The notes: generated by a model from the sequence alone, not told the origin. A stretch of DNA of 64,000 nt from Chamaecyparis obtusa (GCA_027943335.1 BSBK01001579.1:324501-388500), one strand, 5' to 3'. Positions 13,467 to 24,799 are shown, numbered from the stretch's first letter. Made by a program: numbers and translations.

Positions 13467-13757
13467 GTGGATTGCCTCTATCGGCGATTCTATCCACAGT
13501 TCGTAGGTGGATTGCCTCCATCGGTGATTCGATCCACAAGCTCCTATGTGGATTGCCTCCATCGGTGATTCTATCCACAAGCTCCTGTGTGGATTGCCTC
13601 CATCGGCGATTCTATCCACAAACTCATGAGCTATGGTGTGGATTGTCTCCATCGGCGATTTTATCCACAAGCTCTTATGTGAATTGCCTCCATCATTAAT
13701 TCTATTCACAAACGCAGAGCCTCAGTGTGGATTGCCTCCATCAGCGATTCTATCCAC
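13467..13757. repeat. Seven-unit tandem array of hairpin-forming 31-mers
   Basis: Units start at 13467, 13507, 13548, 13589, 13638, 13679 and 13727 (spacing 40-49). Each has the form GTGGATTGCCTCCATCGG, then CGATTCTATCCAC, with complementary ends (GTGGAT and ATCCAC). Linkers vary (AAGCTCCTAT type). The periodicity leaves open frames on both strands with repeated Leu-Pro-Pro or Asp-Gly-Gly words, which are by-products. The array sits between gag and the 3' LTR of the mini-copia. Confidence 0.95.
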
Positions 13758-14016
13758 AAGTAAGATATGTTTAATTATCACAAACATATCTATCACAATA
13801 GAAAAGTTATTGCAAGATCGTCACCTTCCAATAACTTTAACAAATACAAGTGATAATCATTTGAAAGTCATCACTTCCTTATGATTATCACAGGGCCCAT
13901 ATAATTATAAAATAGCATTAACATAATAATCAATCATCATTACAAGTTTATCTTAGAAGTGTTCTTATCTTTTATCAATGAACTCCCTCTCAATCATAAG
14001 GTATCTTGAATTCCAT

Positions 14017-14424
14017 TTAGAATAAACATTTCTCTGAACATACATTTGAATTATTTACTTCAGCAAGGGAGGCTTGCATTCTAAGTTTGTCAGGACACTT
14101 TCTTGTGCCGTGACCATATTTGTCACATCTAAAACATTGCATTGAAGAGAGGTCTCTTGGTTTCTTGAACGATTGTTGATCATATGACTTCTTGCCCTTT
14201 TTTTTTTTTTTTTTTGAACCAGGATTAAGAGGATTCTCTATTATTGTCTTCAAGTCATTCTTCCTTAATACCAACATCATTTGAAGTTTCCATGATTCAA
14301 AATCAGAGGCACCTTCAAGTCTGTCCTCTAGTCTCATTCCATTTTCCATTCTGAGATTTCCAAAAATCTGATCTTGATCTTCCTTCAATCTAATCGGAAC
14401 TTCCTTCAAGCGGTTAGGCTTCAA
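14017..14424 (-). CDS. Mini-gag of the non-autonomous copia element
   Basis: An open frame of 135 codons. The N-terminal part has DFESWKLQMMLVLRKNDL, the conserved start of copia gag. It then jumps to a Lys-rich linker and one zinc knuckle, CFRCDKYGHGTRKC (CX2CX4HX4C), followed by a short tail. Most of the gag capsid domain is absent compared with full copia gag proteins (about 250-300 residues). A gag-only RNA-binding protein could still join particles made by a partner element; that is inference. It is uninterrupted, unlike nearly all other ORFs here. Confidence 0.8.
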   Translation of the reverse strand: MKPNRLKEVPIRLKEDQDQIFGNLRMENGMRLEDRLEGASDFESWKLQMMLVLRKNDLKTIIENPLNPGSKKKKKKGKKSYDQQSFKKPRDLSSMQCFRCDKYGHGTRKCPDKLRMQASLAEVNNSNVCSEKCLF

Positions 14425-14430
14425 CGAAGG

Positions 14431-14448
14431 AACCTAGCTCTTATACCA
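14431..14448 (-). promoter_or_regulatory. Primer-binding site (initiator Met tRNA)
   Basis: On the minus strand the site reads TGGTATAAGAGC directly after the 5' LTR. It differs by one base from the usual copia TGGTATCAGAGC. Confidence 0.85.
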
Positions 14449-15363
14449 TGTTAAATTTTGATCAAGAATATATGGCTTTTTAAATTTTTCTTATATTAAC
14501 TCAATATGTGTAATATATATAATCACAATATATATGTACATACACTTATTAATTTCCTTAACTGTATTTCATTGACTGCTCAAACGAAAGTAGTAACTTT
14601 CTTTGTAGTCACACCTAATCTGAATGTATTTCCTACTGTAATATATGTTTTCTGTATTCTCCATGGTTAGGAGTCATCAAATGAGTTTCATGATATACTG
14701 TAGTGAGCAGACATTACTTGATGATACGTGACTCATTAATGAGTCACGACTCATCAAGTCATGACTGTTCAAAACAGCTTCACACCGTTCCATTATCATT
14801 TGCAAAACATATCAGTGATATAATATAGCCGATGCATATCAAATAACACACGGTAGAATATGAGTTAGTCGATGCATATAACTGTAACCAAACATGACAA
14901 TGTTAATTGATCGGCTTTAACAAAAATAGTCATTTAAGTATTTGATTTATATCACCGATAGTTATCGGTATACTTAAGTAAAGACTTTCAACCGATATCA
15001 TATCGGTTATATCATTTGTCATGTTTAATAAAACCATTTGATATTTGTTATTATTAAATTTTATCAACTATATAATATATACATTGTATATGTATATTGA
15101 TATATATATAATAATCTCATAATTATTATATATATATATCAGTATGCATATATAATGTAGGATAATATTATTTCATGTTGATTTATCTAAATAACAATAT
15201 TTTAATGATGTTTATTTAATTTAATATAAAGAGATAATACGGAATATGTATATTAATATATATATATAGTAGTAACATCTATTATTATTATATATATTAA
15301 TATAATATTATTTTTTCTTAATATTAAATTCATTTTATCTGATCAAAGCTATAAACATCAACA
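14449..15363 (-). repeat. 5' LTR of the mini-copia element
   Basis: 915 bp. The same palindrome lies at 14727-14748 and the same ACCGAT/ATCGGT set is present. It would hold the element's promoter; I cannot fix a TATA box because the AT-rich tail offers many. Confidence 0.93.
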
Positions 15364-15368
15364 TATTT

Positions 15369-18300
15369 CTGTTTCATGAGTAGTGGTTCATAAGAACCCA
15401 TCTCTCGTGAGCTTGAATTATTTGTTTGGTACCCATTCCATTGAGTTGATTCTTATTACAGGGTTGAAGCATTGCAATTTCCTAGAAGGTCTCCCTACCC
15501 AATGCCGTGATGATCCAACTACGCTTAACCATAGAGTTTTGCCCAAGATTAAGCCCACTTAGCTTGCCACTCCGTTTGCAAAACCATCAACAAGTTGTGT
15601 CTTATGAACCATTGATCGTAGATCTACTAAGCTCATTCATTAACAAGTAGGTGGTATTTTTCGTCATGTCAAATTATGTGATGTTTAATTAGGGCTAATC
15701 TTGAAACAATTTCAAGAGTCATGGTTTACAAGAGCTCATCTCTTGTGATTACAAATAGTCCTCTTATCACTCATTACATGAATGTGATTCTCATACGAGT
15801 GAAGCATTTGACTTTTAATGGGTGTTGTTGTTGCAGGACCAGTACAATTTTTTTTGCACTTGTAGAATAAGAAAGCATGGAGAGTGTGGAGGAGAAAATG
15901 TTGCAGGTCCATACAATAGGATATATAAGTACACTAAACTGATTAATTAATACAATATACTAATAATGTTATAAAGTTATATAGGAGTGATGTGAACTTT
16001 TAAATTTTTAATATATCTTTATAAATCTATTAGTTTATTATCTTTATATATAATTTTTTTACTTGTTTCAAATTATATATTTATTTTGTACGGCTGAACC
16101 CAGCCAGACTGATTTTGGGATTTTTTTTCTATATTGGCAAAACCAATTTTTGTTAAACTGGCAACTCACCACAGAGCAGTTGGATGTTTTGTGGAAAAAA
16201 CGAGAAAATATAGTTTCCTTTATATCAGATGAAGGTTTATTAAAAAGAAAATAGGGAAGCCTGTAACCGGTACAACAGTCCAAGTGATCAGGCCAGCTGG
16301 AGACAAATACAATCAAGAACTAGAGGAGATGAGATTAGATAACATAACAACATCACAACATAATGCACATGAATAAGAAAGGAAACTAGGAAACTTATGC
16401 AATTCTCCTCATTCGCCACCATGGTGGCTTCTTCAGCACCTTTACGATATATTTGTTTTAAATATATTTATTAAATGAAAATGCTCAAAACTTCCAATTT
16501 CTTGTGGCTTGCATTACATCCAGAATGTTCAGCAACACAGCGATGGAAATATGGTTACCTGGATATATGAAGAAAATTAGCATAAGATTGTCAGAGCATG
16601 ATGGAACCCTGGGCTGTCTCTATCTTTGATCATTTTGATTGTCAGATGGTTCATGGTGATCTTATTGACACTTTTGGAATGATGCATATATTTCTGTCAT
16701 GTATCAAAATTTTATTAATAAGCGCATTTACTTGTCATTGTCCTCGACTTTTTTTAGCAACTGAAGATGTCTTCTCAGCCTTTTTGATTGTGGCAGGTCA
16801 CATCTAGTCTTTTCCAATCACTGTTTGGACGCATCTTGTCTTTTCCAATCACTGTTTGGACATATTGATGGATAATACTCAATAAGCATTAGGGTACCAT
16901 GTTTGATGGATCCTAAGTTTCTGGTTTGGGGTTTAGGTATTTGAAATTCACAAATTTATTTCGGGTTGAAAGCTACACAAATGCACACAATCTTTATTTA
17001 ATCCAAATTTCCATTACACACACACCCACCCACTTTGTCTTTATTTGATCGAAATTCTTTTATATCCTGAATGTATCCATATATAACTGTTAAATCATAA
17101 AAGGATTTTCCTTAATTTAATATATAAATAGATCCTTATCATCAAGGCAACAGTAGTCATAGAAAATAAACCCTTCACAGTTTAAAATAGGGTCCATCAA
17201 AATCTACACCTTAACCATTTATGAAATGACAAGATTTTATTATTGATTGAAAGATTGAAATAAAGATTAGATAATAGTTTTTATTATTTATTTTTCACCC
17301 AAACAAAGTTTCCTGGAAAATACAGCACTAGGTGGGGAAAACACTGATTATAGTGGATGATGGACAATGGCTATGTTTGGCCAAATCACATGGTGGTGAG
17401 TGAATGGTCATGGGTGAAAGGAATCGATGATCATGGGTGAAAGGAATCTCCGTATCATCTTCCAATAAAAAACTGGTCATCTGCTTAGGTTCTGCTGGCT
17501 TCTTCACATCTTCGCCCTGGAAGAAATCATAGTTTCTCCATGCGTCCTGACAAAATCACCTTGTGATTCAGCCCCAAATAGGGACTGGGTTCAAGCTAGA
17601 TACATATCTGCACCTGGCAGGAGTTAATTCTGTAACATATAACATACCTGACAATCATACTGTACAAGATACTTCATAGTGTGTGAGGTGCAATTTTGTT
17701 TTATGATGGTAATGGTTGTTGTTTGCAGTGTAGCAACTCTTTACATGTGTTAGAAGTTAAAGTCAGTTTATGGAGGATTCAGGTGCACTATGTTTTAAAA
17801 TCTGTTTGTTTATAAAGTAGAGCATAAAACAGATATTGAGTTGTGCTGTATGCCTTCTGAAGTTCATGACTCAGATCTGAGAAGTATAATGAATTATTGG
17901 GTTAAGGATTTGAACAAGATTATCATATGACAGCTTTAATAAACTCGTGATGCCTTTTACTAAAACAAAAATTTGAAAGTTTAATGTTTTATTGGAACCA
18001 ATTTATTTTACATGTGCACAAGTGACAGTCCCAAGTAAAGCTTTAAAATGGTTCCACGTTATTCTGGTATTCTATATCACTTCCTTCCTTGGGGCCTTGT
18101 GGCACATTTATACTGTTGCTAATAATAATATTTAGTTCAAGACCAACACGTGTTTACAAACTCATGCACCTCAATTTCTTGGATTGTAAAAAAAACTCAT
18201 ATAATCTTTTTCTCAAGATGGAAAATCTCTTAACTACATTAGTTCCAATCTAAAATGATACTTTTCAACTAATTCCACTTTTGCGCTCCAAAAAATGGCC

Positions 18301-18833
18301 AGTTATTGGGCCCTCGGTCACCATCTGCAGATTTTGTAATTTCATTAAGTAATGATCCACTACCCCATTAGACATCGATTTAGTTTTTTGCAATAAACTT
18401 CTACCACTAAGTCCACTTTGCACTTAAATTAGTAGCCAATTATTGGGCAGAAAATTAAAATTTAACAAACATGGAATTTAAATAAAATACCCACAAATCC
18501 CATATGACATTAAAATTCACAATGTCATCCAATATTTTCAGCTGCCAGCATGATTTCCTTCCATCAATTGAATTAGAAACTATGAATTCCATGTCATATG
18601 TGAGATTATTATAATATACAACCATTTGATTTAAATTGGTGCAAAGGTTTATCTTTCCAACCTCTATAGATCTGTGAATTGCAATTCATCCTGATGTGTT
18701 ATTTGAGAAGATCGTTGAGCTATTTTTCCATATTTATCTCTGTCTATATATTTGGGATGTTATCAACCAATTGCTTCTTTATCCGCCCCCCTTTATTAGA
18801 TGTGGAACCTAGTACTTCGGTGGGAAAGAAGAT
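15369..18833. other. No gene recognised
   Basis: Anonymous AT-rich DNA. The ORFs at 16063-16254 and 16598-16807 have no domain. Later RAD16 exons were looked for here and not found. It holds a 31-bp tandem duplication (16801-16862) and a short repeated TCATGGGTGAAAGGAATC (near 17409 and 17433). Confidence 0.5.
16801..16862. repeat. 31-bp tandem duplication
   Basis: Two adjacent copies, CATCTAGTCTTTTCCAATCA and onward to TTTGGAC, differing at two positions. Confidence 0.9.
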
Positions 18834-18872
18834 AGCAGCCTCAAAAGTAGGGTAGGAGCAGGACAATCCCTT
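18834..18872 (+). repeat. Left copy of a repeat flanking the PPR/FKBP relics
   Basis: AGCAGCCTCAAAAGTAGGGT and onward to GACAATCCCTT. It resembles 20163-20201 in the same orientation, with about eight differences in 39 bases. Confidence 0.5.
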
Positions 18873-19002
18873 CGTTAAGAGTGAAGATATTTAAAATGTG
18901 ATCATTTGTATGTATGCGTGAAAAATGATGAAGCATGGAAAAGGGACAAACCAATTGACTAAATTCCTAAGAGACACGGCTCCATAATTGAGTGACTGCA
19001 GG

Positions 19003-19855
19003 GGATATGTTGACAATGGATTTATTGAAGAGACTTTATAAATCAAATATGAAAGGCAAGAGTTTAACCCAATTTCACAACTAGCACACTTGCTACCTAT
19101 AATGGCATGGTTGATTTGGGGATGGGGACAGGGAAAACCTACAATTTTTTTCATAGAATTCCTCACAAAAATTGCAGCCATAGAAAGTCTTGATTGAAGA
19201 ATATGCACAAGATTGACATGGTGAAAGGGTATCAGAAACTTTTAATCAACACACTTGGTTGAGTGTTGGCTCAAACTACTCTATTTCTGGTACATGCACG
19301 TGCAAGATATGGAAGCACAATCAACACATGTGAACTATTTGACAGAATGTCTAATAGAAATGTGGTCTGGTGAAATACATAGATGGTTGGCATATGCACA
19401 AAACCATTATTTTGAAGAAACTTTGGAAGCCTTTCAAGAATGTGTTTTGAGCCAAGTTTATACTTGATATGCTCTAATATATATGTCCAAAATGTGGAAA
19501 CAAAGAAGGCACATTAACTGTGTGACAAAATGCCTCAAGGGAATCCAGCTACAAAAACTTGTAATGCCTGCCCTATATATACAAAATGAACTTGTTGAAA
19601 ATGCATGCAATATTACAATAAACTCATATGACTCTTCAATTGATAGTACTCATTTTCTTCAAACTGCAAGGTTCTATGATCATATGTACCTCATATTTGT
19701 GTCTTGTGCGCCTGTCAATTCTCATTGTGGATATTTCCAATAATTAGGCACATTAAGTTGCTGCAGTTGATTCTTTAAAATTGTTATTGTTGACAAAATT
19801 CCTCAAAGATTCGCAGTCTTATTGACTATATAAATTGCATGTTCAAATACATGAA
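19003..19855 (+). pseudogene. Decayed PPR gene segment
   Basis: PPR wording appears in shifting frames: GYVDNGFIEETL (19003), INTCELFDRMSNRNVVW (about 19318-19370), YVQNVETKKAH with LCDKMPQGN (about 19487-19545) and DKIPQRFAVLLT (about 19790-19825). Each matches the PLS-type repeat pattern (alanine-lysine-cysteine-glycine turn, FDKMPQRN, GYAQNG) with frameshifts and stops between. The minus-strand ORF at 18891-19208 is antisense. A relic of an organelle RNA-binding factor gene. Confidence 0.7.
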
Positions 19856-19872
19856 TGTTCAACTCCAATTTG

Positions 19873-19998
19873 AAGTTGGAGGAACACAGAGATGTTGATG
19901 AAGTAACAATTAAATATGAAGATAGACTGGAAGATGGAATCATTGTTTCCAAATTAGAGGATCCTACAGAGTTCTATGTGAAGGACGGTTACTTTTGT
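19873..19998 (+). pseudogene. FKBP62/ROF-type immunophilin exon fragment
   Basis: KLEEHRDVDEVTIKYEDRLE, then DGIIVSKLEDPTEFYVKDGY and FC. This fits the start of a peptidyl-prolyl isomerase domain of the plant multi-FKBP co-chaperones (ROF1/FKBP62; family pattern K-W-E-N-P-x-D-x-D-E-V, then KYEARLEDGT and VKEGYFC). In intact proteins this domain precedes TPR repeats that bind HSP90. Only about 42 residues are recognisable, and the following residues to the stop at 20044 do not fit. PPR wording ends just upstream. The assignment is from remembered family pattern. Confidence 0.65.
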
Positions 19999-20162
19999 CT
20001 TTCTTTTTGTGAAAGTCTAATATGTGAACGAACTAAAGCAATATAAAAATCACATAAGACAAGTACAAAGCATGTGAAAAATGAAAGAGAAATCTCAGTG
20101 AATATTGAGAAATCGCAGTGGTACAATGCTGTCATTTTGGGAGTTTAATGTCAGTGGCACAC

Positions 20163-20201
20163 AGAAGCCTCAGAGGTAGGCTAGGATCAGGACAGTCCAT
20201 T
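20163..20201 (+). repeat. Right copy of a repeat flanking the PPR/FKBP relics
   Basis: AGAAGCCTCAGAGGTAGGCT and onward to GACAGTCCATTT, similar to 18834-18872. The pair brackets the relics by 1.3 kb. Confidence 0.5.
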
Positions 20202-21109
20202 TGCATTACAATGATAGTAGAAAGTGAGAAGGAAGGGCCTAACCTTACTGTGCAGTAGCCTGTGTGGGCCTGATAATGGAGATTATATGATGTGAATATT
20301 TTTTATAACCCATGTGTGATTGATATATGATGTAAACCTATTTACGTGCATATTCACTCTAGAACCCTCATTTGAGGTATATTCATTGTGTATCTTTCAT
20401 CCTCCATCAAAAAAATCAAGGGCAAGAAAAAGCTCCTACTTTGAAGTCTGACAGACTTAAAATAACATCAAATCAAGAGAAAAAAAATATATAAACAATT
20501 AAACCCACTCAAGAAAAGGCGTTGATAAATCAAAGTGATAGCCAAATTTTCCTGCAGTACCTTCCTTAGATTCACCGATCTCCTACCCATTTTATCTAAT
20601 CAGGCCCTTCTTTTGTGAGAATGTTCTTACCTAAAAAAAACTGGTAGATACTTTATGAACCAATACTTTCTCTTTAAAGGCAGCCTTCGTCTGCAGTGAT
20701 TTCAATCCTTGCGTAGATATGAATCGTTCCTTCTCTTTTCAACCGAATTGCTCTGACTATTTCCTACTCTTTTCCAATCGTTTTGACCCTTCCCAATATT
20801 ATGTACCAAGGATTGGGTGATAAAATTGTTATATTAGCTCCAAATAACGAGAATTATAGACCAAACAAAGAAGGCACAACTCCACCTTGGACCACAATGC
20901 TGAAATTCTTAACACTAAAATTGAAGCTCCCTCTTACCCTGCACATAAACACTATCAAACCCATTAAAAAAAAAGAATTGAGCAATCAAAGAGACTGTAT
21001 TTAAATCAAATAACCATATTTTTCTGCATTATCTGATAAAAACCCCTAAATAATAAACCCAAAATTATTTCATTGCTTAAGAAGACATGCCCTCAAGCTA
21101 TTCTCTCAA

Positions 21110-21196
21110 CTAAGGAGTAAAGTTTGTTGTAAATCCTTTCACATCTTTGTCGACTAAGGAGCAAAGTTTGTTGTAAATCCTTTCACATCTTTGTCG
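21110..21196. repeat. 44-bp tandem duplication
   Basis: CTAAGGAGTAAAGTTTGTTG and onward to CATCTTTGTCGA is repeated at once with a period of 44; one mismatch seen (GAGTAAAG/GAGCAAAG). Confidence 0.9.
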
Positions 21197-21855
21197 TAGA
21201 TAGGAGAGAATGAGGATGCAAATTTTGGCTTGACCTCTTAATCCAAAAACATGCTAAAAATTCACTTCCCCGCCATTCCTCTGCCCTTCCCGCTTGCTGC
21301 AGGGTGAAAATGCATGCAGTTTCTTTTTTTTTGTTTTGGAAAATGCATGTTTTGTTTTGTCTTAATTTTAAATGTAAGACAATTAAAAAATATTAATTTA
21401 TAATTTATATAACTAAAATAATATTTTATGTTTTTAAGACAAAATATTAATTTTGTCTTTAATAAATGTCTTAAAACACCTTCTATGTAGTAGTGAGGTT
21501 ATCTAGAAAGTTGTTTGTTAATGATGGAAAGAGAGCATCTTTTAATTAATAATGTATTAAACATTAAAAAATACATAACAATTAATATATTTAATAATTA
21601 AAAAATTGATAATTATAATCTATAGTTTCTATTAATTTTTTATTTTTTTAATTTGTTTTCAAATGCTACGCTATTGGATAATGTCCTTTAGTAAAGAAAC
21701 TTGGTCTTTTTCATCAAGCAAACTTTGAGTCAAATTGTGATATTAATACTATAGAATTCAACTTGTGGTTTTTCAGTAAAACTCATTGACCCTGTTTCAT
21801 ACCATTGACTTCATAACAAGGTTTTTATCAAAAAGACTAGAGCACACATAGAATA

Positions 21856-22028
21856 GCAAGATCCTAGTTGATGTCTTTTGACACTACCCCTTTCAAACAC
21901 AAGTTCTAAGTATACAAGTGAATAGATTTTATGAATCAAATTCAATAAGGATAATTTCATGTTCAAGGATTAGCAAAGATCCTAGCTGATGGATTTTGAC
22001 ACTACCCCTTTCAAACACAAGTTCCAAG
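21856..22028. repeat. Direct repeat of about 55 bp, spaced by 62 bp
   Basis: 21856-21910 and 21973-22028 share ATCCTAG(T/C)TGATG, then TTTTGACACTACCCCTTTCA and AACACAAGTTC(T/C)AAG. A third weak echo (AACTTCTAAGTATATAAGTC) follows near 22183. Confidence 0.85.
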
Positions 22029-22239
22029 ATCATGTCAATTCTACTAGTGGGAGATCCAGTAGCAAAGCTAGCAGCAGAGAAAGAACCAGTATCAAAAGAC
22101 TCCATTACTTTTTTCAAGCATTGGATCCTGCCCAACTTCCTTAAATCTATCCTATTGGTGAATAAACATCACTGTTGAAATGCAACTTCTAAGTATATAA
22201 GTCTATGATATTACCGAATGTTAGTATAAAGGAGTAATA

Positions 22240-22475
22240 ATCATTCATTTAGTCATTTTTTAGGGGTGACTAATTATTTAGTCATTTATTTGGTCATTTA
22301 TTTAGTCATTTATATTTTGCTATCCTTGTGATATAACTTGATGACCAAATTAGTCATTTATTTGGTCATTTATACTTGTGAATTGCAAAACAATAGTAGA
22401 ATATGATCAGTTTTAGTCACGTGACTAAAAATTTTAGTCATGTGACAAAAATTTTTAGTCATGTAGTCATTTATT
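22240..22475. repeat. Cluster of TTTAGTCA/TTTGGTCA motifs with a G-box palindrome
   Basis: At least a dozen copies of (T)TTAGTCA or TTTGGTCATT lie within 235 bp. At 22411-22430 two of them face each other to give the perfect 20-bp palindrome TTTTAGTCACGTGACTAAAA, whose centre is the G-box CACGTG. It lies just below the unclassified ORF of the 22.5-27 kb element. Confidence 0.85.
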
Positions 22476-22487
22476 TTCTAAATTCTA

Positions 22488-24210
22488 CTAGTGATATTTA
22501 TTGTCAAAGTCATACCTCTCACAATATCTTCTTAGTGTCTTTAGGTTACCATCTCTTATAATCCTTCTATGCAATATCTCTATGTTTGGTTTCCAGTGGT
22601 ATGTGTCCTTTATTTTGTTTTGTTCTATCTTGTCTTCTTTCTTCTCATTTACCTTATCCTTTTTCTTCTGAGGTTCCTTATCAAATTTCTTCTTATCTTC
22701 CACTTCAAACTTGTGTTTCTTAGGGCTATTTGGTTTGGTTGATCTGGTGGATCTTCTAAGTTTGTTCGCAGGTGTATCTTCTTGTGCTATCTTCTCTGAA
22801 GTGATAGATAGGTCAATTATAGTAGAAGTGGGACTTACTATGTTTTTTTTCTTCAGAAGATGGAGGGACTGAAAGACCCATGCTTTCTGATCTAGAAGCT
22901 CCCTCAGTCATCTTAGTCCTTACCTCTTTTAACTCTTCCTTTGTCACCCCAGCATTAGTTGCCATATCACCAACCATTTTCTCTATATTTATTTTCCTTA
23001 TACCTCTATCATGTTCTTCTCTAACTTTAGCTTATTTCTCTTCATATGTACCCCATCTTTCTTCAGATGTGTCAACTTCAAATGCCAAAACATGTTCTAC
23101 TTGCATAACAAGAACTTCTGAACTGACTTCAAAGCCCATGGGATAATACCATTTCATCCTTGGTTCAACTACTTCAAAACACACACAATAAGTTTCAACC
23201 ATGAAACAAATTGTATCCTTGTATCTCTCAACCAACTCTTTAAGAATTATGACTCTTTCTTTCATCTGTTTCTGTATAATCTTAATCATGCCAAATAGTT
23301 CACCATCTACCCATGTGTTATTTTTTCTTCTGTAACTTTTTGATATCTGAATCCCAGTGTGTATGTTATCCTTTCATGCTCTAGGGTGCATTTCAGGGAA
23401 CTTATGCTCAATATGTATATACATGTGAGCTAGAAGTGAGCCAAATCTAAAAGCCTTACATTTATCCTTCTTGATTATCTTCACATTCTCTAAGAAATGT
23501 TGTGCCAGAACCTCACATAGGTTTAATTTTGTGTATTCTTTTACCATCCTATAGGTCATCACAATAGCTCCTACTAAGATTGAATTAGGTCTACTGCTAT
23601 AATAAATTTTATATCCAAGTATCATTGCAACTAGTCTTACATCCTATTGGAAAATATCATTCACTATCATAGCTCTCTTATTCCATTTAGAGTGTGATAG
23701 GTTTTCAACTTGTTTCTTGATGTTCTTTTCTACTACAGGAATAACTCCAGTTTTTTCCAACCCAGTTATGTCATTAATTAATTGACTACAAATCTTTACA
23801 AGTTGCTCTCCTATCCAAATGAATTGGTCATGAACTCTGCTAAGTATAATTTTGAACCATTCTTCTTCACTGAATTCATGCATGTTGGTTATTTTCATAA
23901 TACTTAGGTCATCTAGGTGTTTGAACTCATCCTTCATTTTACCATCTTGTCCAATCATGTCCTTCATTTATCTGAATATCTTTATGTCACCTAATGTCTC
24001 ATATTTTCAATTTATGTATGCCCTAATATCCTCTACATGTAGGATGTCATATGGTGTTTGGGAAAAGTCTCCTTCAGGGTCATCCTCACAAGATTTAAAG
24101 GGATGTTTCTTAAATTTATAGCTAGTTCTATCCTCAACATTATAAATTATTGGTGCATCCATAGTTTTTGCTTGAGTAAATGATCTAAATACCTTAAACA
24201 TGTTGAATTT
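22488..24210 (-). pseudogene. Unclassified retroelement ORF downstream of gag
   Basis: From about 24201 to 22830 one minus-strand frame is followed with scattered stops (at 24007, 23644, 23374 and 23032). A Lys/Glu-rich tail in another frame continues to 22488 (DTYHWKPNIEILHRRIIRDG near its end). Readable blocks include FKSCEDDPEGDFSQTPYDIL, MKDMIGQDGKMKDEFKHLDD, FIWIGEQLVKICSQLI and FRFGSLLAHMYIHIEHKFPE. I recognise no catalytic motif, membrane segment or zinc finger. Wording of this kind is found in extra ORFs of large plant LTR elements, but I cannot name a family. It sits where pol would be expected after gag, and no protease, integrase or reverse transcriptase is present between them. 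Confidence 0.55.
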
Positions 24211-24799
24211 AGAACTTCCACTTCAATCAATTATGAAATGTAGCTTCTTGGTATTTTGAAACACTCTAAACTCTACTATCCTTGGTTGTTTCTTATCAAA
24301 TGGTGAAGAAATAAGTAGCTTTGAGGTCTTTTATACATCGCTAAGTGAGAAAATGCACTTTACTCAATTAACTCGACTTCACATACTGTCTAGTCAATCA
24401 CAAATCTCATGCTCATAGGATATGAATCTTGATATGTTGCGATCACAGACATAGGTTCCATAGTGTTTGTATATACACTATAACTAAGCTCACATGAGCT
24501 CCCTCCTCAGAATTAGGGGCTAGATATAATCTATTGTCTTCATCCACTACTCCCTCGAAGGCCATGTGTGGCCTTTTAGGTTGATGTAGCAATGTTAGCA
24601 TCAGGAGAAGGCACAGTAGCATCTATTGTCTCTCCCTAAACCAATACTTCATTAGATTATTTGACTTTCCATATCTTACCACTATTCTCATCTATTTATT
24701 TTCTATAATCATTCTTGAATTCATCCATGTACTCACCAAAATTTTTACCATTGTCACCAATATTCTTCTTCATAACCATAGGAGGTGGTCCTCTTTTGT

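Larger units (their letters stand above)
12353..15363 (-). mobile_element. Non-autonomous Ty1/copia LTR element (complete, minus strand)
   Basis: Two direct repeats (12353-13396 and 14449-15363) bound a 1,052-bp internal region. Read on the minus strand each LTR starts TGTTGATG and ends TTTAACA. TATTT lies directly outside both ends (12348-12352 and 15364-15368), a perfect 5-bp target duplication. Minus-strand TGGTATAAGAGCTAGGTT next to the 5' LTR matches the initiator-Met tRNA primer site of copia elements. The only coding content is a shortened gag; there is no protease, integrase or reverse transcriptase. The LTRs differ by few bases apart from an AT-rich indel of about 120 bp, so it is one of the younger insertions here. 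It would need proteins supplied by another element. Confidence 0.93.
20210..22235. other. No gene recognised; short duplications
   Basis: Mostly AT-rich. The ORFs at 20783-21004 and 21929-22178 are not recognisable proteins. Two local duplications lie at 21110-21196 and 21856-22028. Confidence 0.5.

Noticed and set aside
13467..13757. CRISPR-like array
   Set aside because: Repeats are palindromic with short similar linkers, in a plant LTR element, without cas genes; not a CRISPR.
13440..13884. Overlapping ORFs on both strands with Leu-Pro-Pro or Asp-Gly-Gly repeats
   Set aside because: By-product of the 40-49-bp tandem array; no start context or domain.
16063..16316. Coding exon near 16.1 kb
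   Set aside because: Opposing ORFs of similar length on both strands, no domain, no splice-linked neighbour.
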